64,000 nt of DNA from Bidens hawaiensis (GCA_021521415.1 JAIQDT010000001.1:868001-932000); one strand, 5' to 3'. Shown: positions 1 to 12,201, counted from the first letter of the stretch. Program-made: numbers and translations. The notes: generated by a model not told the origin, from the letters alone.

Positions 1-295
1 GACAAATTAAAATATGAAGTAGAGTTGTAATGCATTAAGGCTCCAACCATGAATGAACATGTAATAAATTGTATCAAAATATTTTTGATGTTGATGCCTT
101 AAAAAAGTTATAACATTATCAATGAATTGGTGGTGGAGTGGTAATGGTGATGATGAGAGAATAGATGAATATGTGGTTTTCACTAGTTGGATCCTTAAAC
201 TGAACGAGTTTTATCCCACCGCACTGTACTGCCTTCGGCGAGTGTTCACGGACGTTAGCCTTAGGGGAGGGTTTTTTCCCGGATCGAAAGACGAG
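1..295. other. Unassigned sequence left of LTR-F
   Basis: No recognisable gene. On the minus strand an open frame covers about 122-364, but it runs across the LTR-F boundary at 296, so it is not a natural gene. The part between 122 and 295 is more GC-balanced than its surroundings and may be an old element remnant. I do not recognise it. No PBS-like sequence lies next to the LTR end, so it is not an obvious retrotransposon interior. Confidence 0.3.
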
Positions 296-538
296 TGTCA
301 CACCCCGACCAAAGGCGGCGGAACATGCCGGGGTGCAACGTGATTGGACAAATACACAAGACACTATTTAAAGTGACAATATTTATTCAACTCATTTTAG
401 TTCAACAAATCAATAAACAACACATCTCATTCACACAACCAAGTTAAATACAAGTAGCAAATATATTGTTCGTTTTACTAATATCCTAATAGTCTTGGTA
501 ACGTTTTCGTCAAGTCCTCGAGTCAACAATAGTCAAAC

Positions 539-1060
539 CTGTAACATTTCATAAAATAAAGTTTGTCAACACAAAGGTTGGTGAGCAATTCATAAGTTTG
601 AGCAACAATAGTATATATTATGAAAAGCCACAAAACTAATATACAAAACAATAAATAAGAGCTATAAACCTAGATAAAATAGTTATCGCTAAACAAGTTA
701 GCGACACCTAGCTATTGGCAATTAGTCTAGGATTTTATTGACAATTGCTAATAAGCTTACATTAGCACCACCTAGCTACAAGGGGTTGCCAAGTAGTCTA
801 GGATTTTATAGTTATCGTTAATTGCATTACGTTAACGACACCTTGCCATTGCCAAATGGTATAGGATTTATAGTTCCACCATCCAAAAGCTGGAAACACA
901 TAGGCAAATAAGCATAGAACACCAAATCGAGCAATTATTCAAGTCAAGTATACAATCACGTTTGTGGGTTTAAGACTCAAGTAAATAAAGCATTTAGTTT
1001 GATAAGTATGAAATGTCACCCCAAAACGAAAGATGGAAAAAGAGGTATGAAAGTACTCAC
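539..1060 (-). other. Predicted intron inside LTR-F
   Basis: On the minus strand GAG|GTGAGT at 1060 is a consensus plant 5' splice site, and TGTTACAG ending at 539 is a possible acceptor. The same pair sits at the matching place in the LARD-C LTR. Prediction only. Confidence 0.4.
690..880 (-). repeat. About 80-bp tandem repeats in LTR-F
   Basis: About three diverged units, each with the CCTAGACTA / TTGGCAA / AGCTAGGTG core (complement on the plus strand) and a local GCTAA...TTAGC inverted repeat. They lie inside the predicted LTR intron, as do the matching repeats of LARD-C. Confidence 0.6.
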
Positions 1061-3000
1061 CTCGATTGATGAATTGAGAAACTAATAAGTGATCGACAAA
1101 TAGAAAGCTTGTAAACGAAACGAACGAATCCGACTTGAAAGCTAATTGAAAACGAATAAATAAAATATATTAATGAACTTGAAGTTTAGTTGAAATTACA
1201 TTGAAACATTGAACAAGAAAGTTCGGTTGTTAATCGGGTTATCGGTTAATGATTAGGGACTCGTACTAAATTGATAATTTAAAATAAAATAATATTATTT
1301 TATTGGGCTTTTAAATAACTAAACCAATATTCAATATAAACAAGACGGGTTTTAAATCAAGGGTTCGGTTTTTATAAAAAATTGAATTGGTAATAAAGCT
1401 TATCATAATATTATTAATGATAAATATAGTAAAGATAATGATGACATTAAAAATATGTTATATATATATACACACACATATATTGATATATAAGATAATA
1501 ATAACAACTATTTCTAAGAATTCTAATATAGTATAATAATTATAATAATAGTTATTATAAATAATACTAATAATAATAGTTAAAGAATAAAATCTTGGTA
1601 TTAATTTTAAGGTGTTGTTGATAAAAATAGTAATAATAATAAGTAATGATATTGATAGTAAATAATGATACTATACTCAATGTCGGTTCGATTTCTAAAC
1701 GAGTTCTCAAAATAACTATATTAATATTATTGCTAGTAATTAATGATAAAATATGATTTTAATAGATAATAATAATAATAATCTTGTTAATAATAGTTTT
1801 AACTTCAATATTTATAACAATAATAGTAATAATAATAATATTAATAATAAATACATATAATAGTAAACTAAACATATTTGTACTAATAATAGTAAACTTA
1901 TCATATTAATAATAATAATAATAATAATTTTTGTGTAATAATATTAGTACTAATAGCAACCGAAATTTGTTAAGTATAAAAATAGCACCAAAACCGGTCT
2001 AGGACGAGACCCGAACCCGAGACCTCAAGTTTAATAATTAACATACCAACCAACCGAACCAAGATAACAATTTGTTGAACAAACCCAAAGTTAATAACAT
2101 ATCCATTTCCCGGGTGTTCATCCTTTCCCCAAATCAAAACAACTCTATACTCAATCCAACCCGTTTCAAAATTATATAACCAAACATATATAACCGGTTA
2201 TTAACGAATTTAAATTCGACAATCTCTATATGAAAATAAACAATACCAAAACCCAATTTATATTCACCTATATATGAGCATGAGGTCGCCGGAGTTGATT
2301 CTGGTCGCCGGAAAACGGAACAGAGAGAGAAGGTAGAGAGAGGGAGAGATGCGGTGAGAGAGAGCGAACGAGAGTGAGAGAGAGAGCTGCGATGCCGACT
2401 TTCCGGTGAGGTTCGGCCGCCGGAAAAAAATGTGACAGTGGGGAAGGGGCTGTCGGGAGTGCGCGAGAGGAAGATGAGAGTAGTGGTGTGCGGTGAGAGG
2501 TGGTGGCCGGAGGTGGCTGGAATCGCCGGAAGTGGTGGTGGGGTGATGTTCGCCGGAAAAGTAAAAACGAGGGAGAAAGAAAGAGCGGTGGTGGTGTTGG
2601 AGGTACGGGGAAGGTGATGATGTGGTAGATGGTGGTGGCGTGCGTTGGTCGGAGTTCCTCACTGGTCGCCGGAAATCGGCGCCGGAAAACGAAGAAGAAA
2701 GAAGCAGGGGGCGGCTGGGATTATTATGGTTAGGTTTAGGTTTTTTGTTTGGTTATATATGTATGCATATTTTCAAAAATGGCCCTCCAAGTTTCAGACA
2801 ACATTTAAAATGGGTTTAAAGGTTCGAAAAGCTTATAACAACTTTACGAAAATTAGTTTGAACCCCTGACAAACATTGTTTTATTTATGATCGAGGTCTA
2901 AAGTATTATCATTTAACCTGAGTCATTGTACATGTCTTGCATGATCTCTTCTCGTGTATCTTCTTTTACTTGCAAAACACGTATTCATTTTCAAATGTGA

Positions 3001-3485
3001 ACTAAAACGTGTTTATAATAATTGTAATAAAATTAAAGTAGTCATCATAAATCATACTAGCCCAACAATTTGTTTATACACGCATGGTTGTATTCATGAC
3101 ACTTAGGATCGTGAATTATTCACAAATGTTGCTAGGATACACGTTTATCTATTTTTGACTATTGTGCTTTCAAAAACATAAATTAATATTGTTTGGGCAA
3201 AATTAGTAAGATTAGCAAACAAAACACTCTACGTCATATCTCATAGAGCACTCATAAGACTTTCACAAACTATTATACCGGATTCCAATTTTTTTCTGAA
3301 AAACCCCAGTTTCTTTCGCAACACTAAACCTTTATAAACACATTAAAAATTTATTAAATTTTATATATAATACGTATGTATGTATATATGATATGAGAGA
3401 GTGAGAGAACCGATCGCACCCTCACCATGCGCTCCACAGTCTTCAATGATGGAGCCGCCCAACCTAAACACCTCCCATATATAGC
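3001..3485. other. AT-rich spacer, nothing recognised
   Basis: No coding signal, tRNA-like fold or repeat boundary could be supported here. Confidence 0.3.
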
Positions 3486-3734
3486 CAATGCCGGAGCTAG
3501 CCATGAACTGTTTTCTATGGGCTATGGATTTTTCGGTACTCAGATTTTTTCCAACGTCAAAGTTTTCGGGTCGGGTCGAGTAAGATAAATAAAATGCAAT
3601 ATCACTGTCATAACCAAAATACATCGTCAATATTCAATAAAATACAAAGTCATTGGTAATTGTAAACATACTAACATAAAGATATGACAGATAATTCTAA
3701 TCATATATAATTATAAATCAATCAATCAATCAAT

Positions 3735-3865
3735 CATACCCAGTGGAATCCCACAAATAGCAAAGCTATAAGTAGGGTCTGGGGAGGGTGGGATGTAGGC
3801 ACACTGTATCTCTATCCGATGGGATAGAGAGATGGCTTCCAGGGAGACCCTCAGCTCAAGATAAC
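3735..3865 (-). repeat. Conserved 3' tail module of the RTE-like LINE
   Basis: This 3' terminal block (CTTGAGCTGAGGGTCTCC ... GTGGGATTCCACTGGG on the minus strand) is the module that plant RTE LINEs share with Au-type SINEs, from memory of those families. A relative of it forms the end of the short insertion at 41370-41713. Confidence 0.6.
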
Positions 3866-4152
3866 ATTGTATGGGAGAAAATAAGGGGCATCAAAGTACA
3901 ATAGTGATAAAATTGATAATAGCACGTAGTAAAATTAATAATACTAATACATGTGTAGATAACCATATAAAACTATATGAGAAGAGAAAACATAATGGTG
4001 TGTGACCAAAAACATGTAAAGAGAAAAACCGCTAAGGTATTCTTTTCTCCCTAAAAATCCTTAGCCTTAATTCTAAGTCTCCAAGAATTCCTATCCTCAA
4101 CCATGTCCTCTGAGAGGCTTAGGTGTAGAAAATCATGTCTAATCCTCTCATC

Positions 4153-5389
4153 CTAAGTCAATTTTGGCCGGCCTTTACCCCTCCTCCCCCCTATAGTTAT
4201 GTTTTCTACGGATCTAACAGGGTTCGTCATCTGTCTTCTCTTCACATGTCCGAACCATCTCAATATCCACTCTCTTATCTTGTTGGATATGTTAGCTACC
4301 CCTAATCTCTCCCTAAACACCTTGTTTGTTATTCGATCTAACCTTGTGTGCCCACACATCCAGCGTAACATTCTCATCTCTGCTACCTCCAATTTCCGCT
4401 CTTGTGCCTTCTTGATAGCCCAACAATCTGTTCCATATAACATTGCAGGTCTTATTGCAACCCTATAAAATTTTCCCTTTAGTTTAGTTGGGAAACTCTT
4501 AGCACAATATACCTGTGGCTTCTCTCCATCTACACCATCCTACCTGAACTCGATGTGCCACATCGCTGTCTAATTCCCCATCGCTCTGAACAAATGATCC
4601 TAGGTACTTGAACTTCGTTACCTGCGTAACCACATGCCCTTCAATGGTGATCTGAACATCCTCATTGTCATTTACCCCGCTAAAACCACAGTATAGGTAC
4701 TCCGTCTTAGAGCGATTAATCCTTAATCCTTTTGTCTCTAAGGCTGTTCGCCACTCCTCTAGCCTCCCATTTAGTTCTTGTTTACTCTCAGCAACTAACA
4801 CAATGTCGTCTGCGAACATCATGCACCACGGGAGTGTCTCTTGAATTGACTTTGATAACTCATCCAAGACTACTGCAAAAAGAAACGGACTCAACGCTGA
4901 CCCTTGGTGAAGGCCTACCTCCATAGGGAAGAAATCGGTGTCTCCCACGGGCGCACGAACACTTGTTGCACTCCTGGTATACATATCCATAATTACCTCT
5001 ATATATTTCCTCGGAACCCTTCTACCCTGTAGGAACTTCTAAAGAACTTTGCGTGGCACACTGTCGTACGCTTTTTCTAGGTCAATAAACACCATATGGA
5101 GGCCGCGCTTCTTCTCCCTATACTTTTCCATCAATCTTTTTATAATGTGTATTGCCTCAGTGGTGGAACGCCCCTGCATGAATCCAAATTGGTTCATCGT
5201 AACCTGAGTTTCCCGTCTAAGTCTGGCTTCAATCACTCTTTCCCAAAGCTTCATAGTATGGCTTAGTAGTTTGATTCCTCGGTAGTTACCATAACATTGG
5301 GCGTCTCCTTTGTTCTTGTAAATTGGGACTACGACACTGGTCCTCCACTGGTCTGGCATTTTACCAGATTTGAGGATAATGTTGAACAA
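4153..5389 (-). pseudogene. LINE ORF2: reverse transcriptase and C-terminus, frameshifted
   Basis: Minus-strand fragments of a LINE reverse transcriptase, which copies the element RNA at the nicked target. The first fragment (5389-5039) has [31 protein letters not shown] and the first catalytic motif [13 protein letters not shown]. The next (4990-4499) has GLHQGSALSPFLFA and the catalytic FADDIVLVAES (the YADD box with F for Y). The last (4443-4153) has the C-terminal MLYGTDCW and RWFGHVKRR motifs of RTE-like elements. The three pieces are separated by frame changes. The start of the RT (GPDNVPIEVWKCLG, near 5410-5455) is readable in a further frame. Together they cover most of the RT plus thumb and tail. 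Not functional. Confidence 0.88.
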
Positions 5390-5394
5390 AGTAG

Positions 5395-6754
5395 TTAACT
5401 ACATGAGTCCTTCTTCTCCCAGGCACTTCCACACCTCGATGGGTACGTTGTCTGGGCCAACCGCCTTAGCCCTTCCCATCCTCCTAAGTGCAGTCTGGAC
5501 CTCTTCCCGTGTGATCCGTCGGCAGTAGCAGTTATTCGGTTGTTGTCATTGAGGGGTTGTGTCGTCATATTCCTCTTGGTAGGCTCTCCCATTGTTAAAG
5601 AGGTTGTGGAAGTATGTTTGCCATATTAGTTTGATGTCCTGCTCCTTAACTAGTACATGGCCTTCTGTATCCTTTATAAACTTCACAGGCCCTAGATCTT
5701 GCCTTCTACGCTCCCTGGCTTTGGCAATCTTAAACATAGCATGTTCCCCCTCTTTTGTTTCTAGACGTTCATACATCCGTTTATAGGCCTTGTTTTTTGC
5801 TTCCGACACCGCCTTCTTCGCTTCTCTCTTGGCCATTTTGTAAGTCTCCCTCAGTTCCACTCGCTCCTCCTCATTCGTGCACCTCATAAGCTCCCTAAAG
5901 CTTACTTGTTTTTCCCTTATCTTGTCTTGTACGGCCTCATTCCACCACCAAGACTCCTTATGCCCGCCTGTATTTCCTGTTGTGACCCCGAGAGTCTCCT
6001 TTGCTACTTGAATGATCTTTGTCGCCATAGATTCCCATATCTGAGTTGAGTCCCCATTTAGTTGAGCCAATGCCTGCAACATGCGTTTGTCCTTAAACAG
6101 TGGAAGCCTTTCGTCCTTCAAATTTCCCCATCGAATTCTCGGTGCACATTTCCTTTGTCGAACTGTCAGCTTAATTCTGAAGCCTATATCTGCAACCAAC
6201 AGTCGATGTTGAGCCACGACTGTCTCCCCCGATATGACTTTGCAGTCCTTCCACCAATGTCGGTCTCATTGCCTCATCATAATGTAATCAATTTGCGTGT
6301 TGCGCCCGCCACTACTAAAGGTGATCAAATGTGGATCTGGTTTCTTAAAATACGAATTTATAATACCTAGGTCGTGGGCCACCGCAAACTCAAGAAGCTC
6401 TGTGCCGGTCTCATTCCTACTACCAAAACCGAAACCCCCATGTACTTATTGGAAACCATCGTTAGCCCTACCAATGTGTCCATTAAAATCCCCTCCTATA
6501 CAAATCCTTTCACCCCTAGGTATGCCCCCTACCACCGCGTCTAGGAAATTCCAAAATTCTCTCTTTTCCTGATCCCCTAAGCCTATGTGAGGCGCGTAGG
6601 CACAAACTACTGCCACTACTTCCTCTCCTAATACTAATCGCAATACCATAATCCCGTCGTTATGTCTTATCACTTCCACCACACTAGTTTGTAGTTCCTT
6701 AGCCACTAGAAACCCCACTCCATTCCTTGCTCCATCGGAACCCGAGTACCACAA
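5395..6754 (-). pseudogene. LINE ORF2: truncated AP-endonuclease and linker
   Basis: Minus-strand remnants of the apurinic-type endonuclease that nicks the target. Fragment 6754-6446 begins inside the domain (WYSGSDGARNGVGF) and keeps the GGDFNGHIG catalytic-loop motif typical of RTE/L1 endonucleases. Fragment 6217-5546 carries the end of EN (ADIGFRIKLTVRQRK, with the SDH-like box degraded) and a lysine/glutamate-rich linker leading into the RT. The N-terminal third of EN is missing because the insertion is 5'-truncated. A frame change lies near 6220-6440 and another near 5550. Confidence 0.85.
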
Positions 6755-7405
6755 CTATATATAATTATAAATGATGAACATAAATGTAGTTCTAATCATA
6801 AATTCAAACAAAAACTACCTTGTTTTTTTATTACTCATATTGGATTTTTTTATTTGAAAATCAAAGTCAAAGAAAAATAGATGGATGACTCAAGTGGAAA
6901 TTGTTGACGAGTAAAATCACGAGTAGACACATGTCGTGAGGTATCGAGGTAGTGAAGTTGCAACGATTAGCGAATAGTTGAAACCAGGGTTGAAAAACAC
7001 GAAGTCTGACGATCGATGGCAATGATGGTTTTTTTTCCAGTTTTTTTTTATTAAGTGTAAATTGAGTTAGCCTTATTGATCATTCTACTAAATATTTTTG
7101 GGCTTTTATTTTAATTTATATATGAGTTATTGTCTTATTGGCCAATTTTTAATTTTTATTTAGTGATTTTTATAGGTTTAATAAAGCATTTTATATTTTA
7201 TTAAAAGAGTTAACTACTAAAATAAAATTTTAACTAAAATTTTCGGAATCAATGTGTTCGAATATTTTTTTTAAAATGATAATGGATTCGTTCGTTGAAA
7301 AAAACGGGTTTACTCGATAATATGGTACTATAGACAATATATAAATCCAAAACATATTGGGTTTGGGTGAACTCGATCTCTTGGATGTGGCTCCGCCACT
7401 ACCCG

Positions 7406-8278
7406 CAACGCTACATTCGCCTCCCAAGTTGTGTGCATCATATCCTTTCGGACCTCGAGATATGGTACACGTAGTACAATTACTACACGTTGTACATGCT
7501 CTTATGTCTAATAATTTTTCGTGTAAAAAGTATTTTTCATTTTATGAATGATTAATATCTCATCAATCATTTATTTAAATTTGTTTTTATTGATTACTTG
7601 TTTGGCTAGGAATTTTTGGTAATCATTGAAATTATTGTAGATAAGTGGTGCCAAGTGTTGGGACACACACAAATAATTGGAAAGAAAGCATTAATTGGAA
7701 AATGGTACAAGAGTACATAAAGTGAAGGTACAAGAGTATTAACATAACGTATAGGTGTCATTTTAATTGAAATACATAATAAACATATAAACGTGGGAGG
7801 ATGCTTTAATCAACTTTATTATCTTCTATTAATGATATTTTAATTTCAGCAAACAATAAATTAAACAAATAAAGATTTTCATTATCTAATTTAGTGCACT
7901 ACGTCTTCCATTTGCAATTTTTGATGACTCAACCATTAGTTATGATTGTTTAGGATCGGTCCAAAATTTCGTTTTATGATATATTATTTCATACTATAAA
8001 GTATTCTTTCATGGCGCAAATTCGCAAAATACGCAAAAATAATCAGATATTGGTTTGGGTTTAAACCGGTCTGTTTTGTACGAGTTGAGCCAACAAACCC
8101 CATTTATTAAACGGGTCGTATTTAAGTTCTTCGGTAAGTACTCTAGTCAACTCGTGAATCCATTTAAAGTTACAAATAAAATAATTAATATAGTTTATTA
8201 TGTTTAATTCTTCAACTTGTATACAACTTTATTAACAAGTTTACAACTAAGAAACTCTTTTATTACCCACCAACTTTT
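7406..8278. other. AT-rich intergenic sequence, nothing recognised
   Basis: No ORF with a known domain, no element ends and no RNA gene could be supported. Confidence 0.3.
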
Positions 8279-8476
8279 TTGATAGCCTTTTAACAGTCAT
8301 TAAGAGGCTATCTCTTAATGACTCTTAACATCTTAATGGTTAAGAGGTAGTCTTAAGTCTGAATGGTTAAAAGACTACCTCTTAATGGTTACATCTTAAT
8401 CATTCAGACTTAAATCTACCTCTTAACCATTAAAAGACTATCTATTAATGATCGTTAAGAGGCTATCAAACAGCCC
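8279..8476. mobile_element. Foldback MITE
   Basis: A compact palindromic element. The outer arms TGATAGCC...TTAACAGTCATTAA and TTAATGATCGTTAAGAGGCTATCA pair. An inner pair of about 36 bp (8335-8370 against 8397-8432, core TTAAGAGGTAG/CTACCTCTTAA) is nearly perfect. The right end CAAACAGCCCC resembles hAT-MITE termini. The left terminal bases are degraded and no TSD could be fixed. Confidence 0.65.
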
Positions 8477-10059
8477 CTTAAAACAAAGAGGTTGTACATG
8501 TCAATAGGTCATGTGTTGATTACATAGTTTGGAACATGTCTGGATTATTGTTAATGTATTTAATATTCTAATAATAATAATAATAATAGTAATAAAAGTT
8601 ATTTAAGTTAAATCAATTTCAACCAGATAAACCACACAAATTAGGAAGCTTGTTTTGTCTCTTTCAACGTAGGTTCTAAAAAATAAATAATTGTAATAGT
8701 GGCTGTATCATTACACTTGATAATATTGTTTGATTTGCCATACAACATACCCCAGCCCAGGTTGATTGAAGATAAGGAAGATATTTGAATGGAACTCCTT
8801 TTTAGACGTATGCCCACTCTTGCTTTCCAACAATATTGTTAAATCAAAGTTTTAAACACTAAAAAGATACCTAGGTCTTATATGTCCAACTTTTCAAAAA
8901 GGTTAACTTAAACTATTAAACAACAATATATTATTTTTTATTCAAGGTTAAGATATTATATTATTATATTTGAAAAATTGTTTATCTTTTAAACATATCA
9001 TTACTAAAAACTTTAGTAAGGTGTCAAATATAACTTGTAAAAGTGAGATGTATGTGAGTTGAGTGTATATAATTGTAAGTTTGTTTATATCCTAGATCAA
9101 GTGCAAGCTTGATTCTACACACTCGGATCCTAGAAATACCAGTTTATTGGGTATTCTAGATCCAAAAGCAGATAAAAAGATGAAAACAAGTCAAGTCGAA
9201 CAACTAATCAACCATACTTCATATTGATAAGCCAAAGTGTAAAAACGTAATAATAAAGCCATGAACTAGTCGCTAACATGATACATATTGTGAAGTATGA
9301 GATGATAATCGAGTCAAATGATCACTTGTAGAATATAAACGAATGATTTATAGTTCATACATACGTACGTATACATACATACATACAAACTCGGTTAGGC
9401 TCGATCCACCACGATGCACATCTCATGGTGGCTATATATCATCTATAGAAAAATCCGGCAGAGTAATGTAACACACAGAACATTAATTAGTGTAAAAAAT
9501 GTCCAGGTTTCTAGACTCGTAGGCATGAGTAAGCCTATAAATAGGCCTCCATAATCCATATATACGCATGGACGTTCCCATGTGTATGGGAAGTAAACTA
9601 CATGAATGAAACACCACACATACAAACTCATGCGTATGGGAAATACAAACGATATATTTCAGCCCTCGACCACCCCTAGTTTGTTCCAACAACTATGGGC
9701 ACCAAAAATGCAGTAACATAAAAATGATTACAATGAAATTCTTGCTAACTTATCATAGGCCTGTTACAAATTCACCAGAGCAAGAGATTTACTCCAAAAG
9801 TCAACCAAAACAAGAATAAACGCATAATTATACTTGTTGAAAAATGTAGTCGTTTCCTAAGTGGCGATACTAGGTAGTTTGAAGCGACACTGCCTAGTTG
9901 CATATTACAAACAAACTATTAACAATATTAAAAAATCATAATCTATTTTGACTCTTTTAAAAAATTCCTTATTAAAAAATTCAAACAAAATAATTAAAAA
10001 ATCATAACTTGAAATATAAATCAAAAACTAAAAAAGTAAAAACACTAAAAAGTTTCCTA
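8477..10059. other. AT-rich intergenic sequence with a CATA microsatellite
   Basis: No gene recognised. A (CATA)n-like microsatellite lies near 9353-9390. The right edge carries the 5-bp target TCCTA (10055-10059) of LTR-E. Confidence 0.4.
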
Positions 10060-10197
10060 TGTAACAACTCGGGTTCATACAACGTATTAAATACCAAGAC
10101 CTGACCCGCTTTATATTTGGAAAAGTTTTATCAATAAAATTATCGCGTTATTCGAGATAATATTATTTTATTAATATTTGTTATTATATTTATTTAA

Positions 10198-10234
<37 letters not shown>

Positions 10235-10957
10235 ACTTTGATTTATATACATTATTAACCCTAAATTAAACTATAACCCTATTATGTATTCTCATGAATA
10301 ATTCAAGGACCTTTCTGCAAATTCTATATATTATCACCATATAACCCGTTTACCCATGATCCAACCCGTGACCCCTATATCGAACCCGTTTACCCGATCT
10401 CTTGTCTTGCACCTTAATCTTCGTTGTAATTTTGAAAATTGATCAACAATATTATTCTCCTTACCTACTTCGGCCTACCGACACATGCAATTAGGAAACA
10501 TTAATAAAAAACGATACAAATTAATTATATTACGAACCACCCTAAGTTTAATTTGGGTTTTATACATTAGAGTTTGTTATAATCAAAATTAATCACACCT
10601 TCATCATCCCCTGCCCATCGCTAAGCAAACCCTATGGTTAATTGTGTGTTCATAACCTGCAAGACCCCGTTATGGATCAATAAATCATCGGCTATATATC
10701 GTTCTAATTGGTTATCAAATCTTCTTCTGTATAGGGAATTGTTTATATGAATGGACTCGTCGCGTTTCACTCTTCCTTAACCCTAACATTAATCGACTAA
10801 ACGATTAACGATTTGGCCGATTGATGATCTAGGGTTCATAATTTAGTGTTAGAAGGATATAAACATCTGAACACCCAACTCAGTTGGCTGGGTGTAGGTG
10901 CATGTATATTTGGTGAACCAGATGCTGGCGCGGGTTCGAGCTCCGGCAACCCGGTAT
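10060..10957 (+). mobile_element. LTR-E, left part (solo LTR split by Tat-2)
   Basis: Begins TGTAACAACTC right after TCCTA (10055-10059). The right part (55647-57070) ends GGTGTGACA and is followed by TCCTA (57071-57075). The 5-bp duplication and TG...CA ends define one LTR of about 2.3 kb interrupted by Tat-2. It contains an (AT)n run near 10202-10230 and a tRNA-like segment at its right edge. No PBS or PPT is attached, hence solo LTR. Confidence 0.8.
10865..10955 (+). other. tRNA-like segment in LTR-E
   Basis: ACTCAGTTGGCTGG resembles a tRNA A box (D-arm) and GGGTTCGAGCTCC a B box (T-arm), spaced as in a tRNA. A clean anticodon stem and acceptor stem are not evident, so this is not called a tRNA gene. 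It may be a SINE head or an LTR-borne pol III-like remnant. Tat-2 is inserted just beyond it. Confidence 0.35.
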
Positions 10958-11130
10958 TGTTTTGGATAAAAATCAGCTAAGGATAATGTATCAAAATCTG
11001 TTATGTGAGGTTTAGTGCTATGATGATTATAATGAATATGTAAACGAAATAATGATGAACACAAGGATTTATTACGAGGAAAAGCCCTTGATCTTGGTCG
11101 GATTACCGGCACAAAACCCCGGGTGATGAC
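10958..11130 (-). mobile_element. Tat-2 3' LTR, end part
   Basis: Complement of the LTR end (starts TGTTTTGGATAAAAATCAGC on the plus strand). It matches 55005-55177 of the intact Tat-2 5' LTR. Tat-1 is inserted after ATGAC (11126-11130), and the LTR resumes at 23505. Confidence 0.9.
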
Positions 11131-12198
11131 TGTTAGGGCACGGAAATTTGACACTGTGGATACGTTATCCTGACATATGTTCTTGGATCAGTTATCCTTA
11201 GACAGATCCTGTCAGGATCAGTGGTCCTCAGTAATTGGTATTATTAACAATTGTTTCTTGTATGTAGGTTGTTATTTAATAAGTATAACGGCTCCAAGAC
11301 TTATTCCACCGGATATCTCGCTATTGGACTTGTCAAACACGTGGTCAAAGTCGTGGATGAAGATAGTGGGAAGGTGGCGGATTTATAGGACTTCTTGTTG
11401 TGTCACAAATAACTGAGTACTGAGGATATGTTATTCTTGAAGACATGTCTGGATCAATTATCCTTCTGAAGAGTTCCAGAGCTATGTCAGGATCATGGAT
11501 CCTCGATATTTGGTATTATTAACGGTTGTTTCTTATATGAAGGTTGATATTTATCAATTGCAACGACTCAAGGACGTGGTCTACCTAATATTATGCTACA
11601 AGGCATCTCCAGCACGTGGTCAAAAGTGAAGACTAAGCTAGTGGGAGTAGTGCCATAAAACTAGGAGTTAGTTAGCCTTTATTTTTATTTATATTGAGAT
11701 TATGATCAAAGTTAGGTCACTTGTTCACATTCATTCACTGCTTACACTTGAAAATACTCTGCCAAGAACTCTCTCTAGCAGTTCATACACACACACACAC
11801 TTAGATATTCTTTGTAATCTTTGATCATATCTCCACCTTTGTAACCCGATTTTTACATTAATAAAGTTGACAGTGATAGTTTTCACCGTCCGGGGTTTTT
11901 TGTGCTGGAGATTATTATAATCACGTACCATCCGACCAAAGATTACATTGTTAATCTTCGACCGAAGCAATTCGACCAAAGATTACGTTGTTAATCCTTG
12001 ACCGAAGCAATTCGACCAAAGATTACGTTGTTAATTTTTGACTGAAGTAAGATTATCATAATCAAGGGTTTTTTCCCTCGTGATCAAATCATCGTGTTCA
12101 TCAAGATTTCAATTATACATTCTCTATTATCTTTCTAGCACTAAACCTCACTTTACAGATTTGGATACATTATCCTTAGCAGATATTTTTCCAAAACA
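11131..12198 (+). mobile_element. Tat-1 5' LTR
   Basis: TGTTAGGGCACGG ... CCAAAACA, 1068 bp, near-identical to 22433-23499. A likely TATA region (TTTATATTG) lies near 11690. GATCCTG-T-CAGGATC at 11205-11219 is a perfect inverted repeat. Three diverged copies of the ATTCGACCAAAGATTACGTT motif stand in tandem near 11932-12040. The LTR is about 430 bp longer than that of Tat-2. Confidence 0.95.
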
Positions 12199-12201
12199 AT
12201 T

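Larger units (their letters stand above)
296..3000 (-). mobile_element. LTR-F, diverged solo LTR related to LARD-C LTR
   Basis: Read on the minus strand this is a diverged relative of the LARD-C LTR. The left edge is clear: TGTCACACCC at 296 is the complement of the LARD-C LTR end GGGTGTGACA. Shared blocks include the GCACCCCGGCATGTTCCGCC tract, the roughly 80-bp repeats (690-880), the donor motif at 1060, the GA/CT-rich segment near 2280-2700 and the TTTCGTAAAGTTGTTAT tract near 2850. The right edge is uncertain and set at about 3000 from LTR length. No PBS flanks 296 and no PPT was seen near 3000, so a solo LTR is the simplest reading. No TSD was found. Confidence 0.7.
3719..6756 (-). mobile_element. 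RTE-type LINE, 5'-truncated, with 16-bp TSD
   Basis: A non-LTR retrotransposon on the minus strand. It is flanked by a perfect 16-bp duplication ATATATAATTATAAAT at 3703-3718 and 6757-6772. The 3' end (low coordinates) finishes in (ATTG)n, a short tandem tail typical of RTE-like LINEs, not poly(A). The 5' end breaks inside the endonuclease domain, as expected from incomplete reverse transcription. Endonuclease, reverse transcriptase and C-terminal parts follow in order on the minus strand, but several frameshifts and stops break the frame, so the copy is dead. It lacks the EN N-terminus and any 5' UTR. Confidence 0.9.
3486..7405. mobile_element. Possible old hAT-like element split by the LINE
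   Basis: The left end CAATGCCGGAGCTAGC near 3486 and the right end GGCTCCGCCACTA near 7392-7404 resemble the inverted ends of common plant hAT-like elements (GTGGCGGAGC...GCTCCGCCAC). The LINE at 3719-6756 would sit inside, leaving under 1 kb of own sequence (3486-3718 and 6773-7405). I could not find a matching 8-bp TSD and the ends are diverged, so this is tentative. Confidence 0.3.

Noticed and set aside
122..364. Minus-strand open frame near the left edge, possible host exon
   Set aside because: It crosses the LTR-F edge at 296 and has no recognised domain.
3361..3630. 89-codon minus-strand frame
   Set aside because: No domain, AT-rich end, overlaps the possible hAT-like end.
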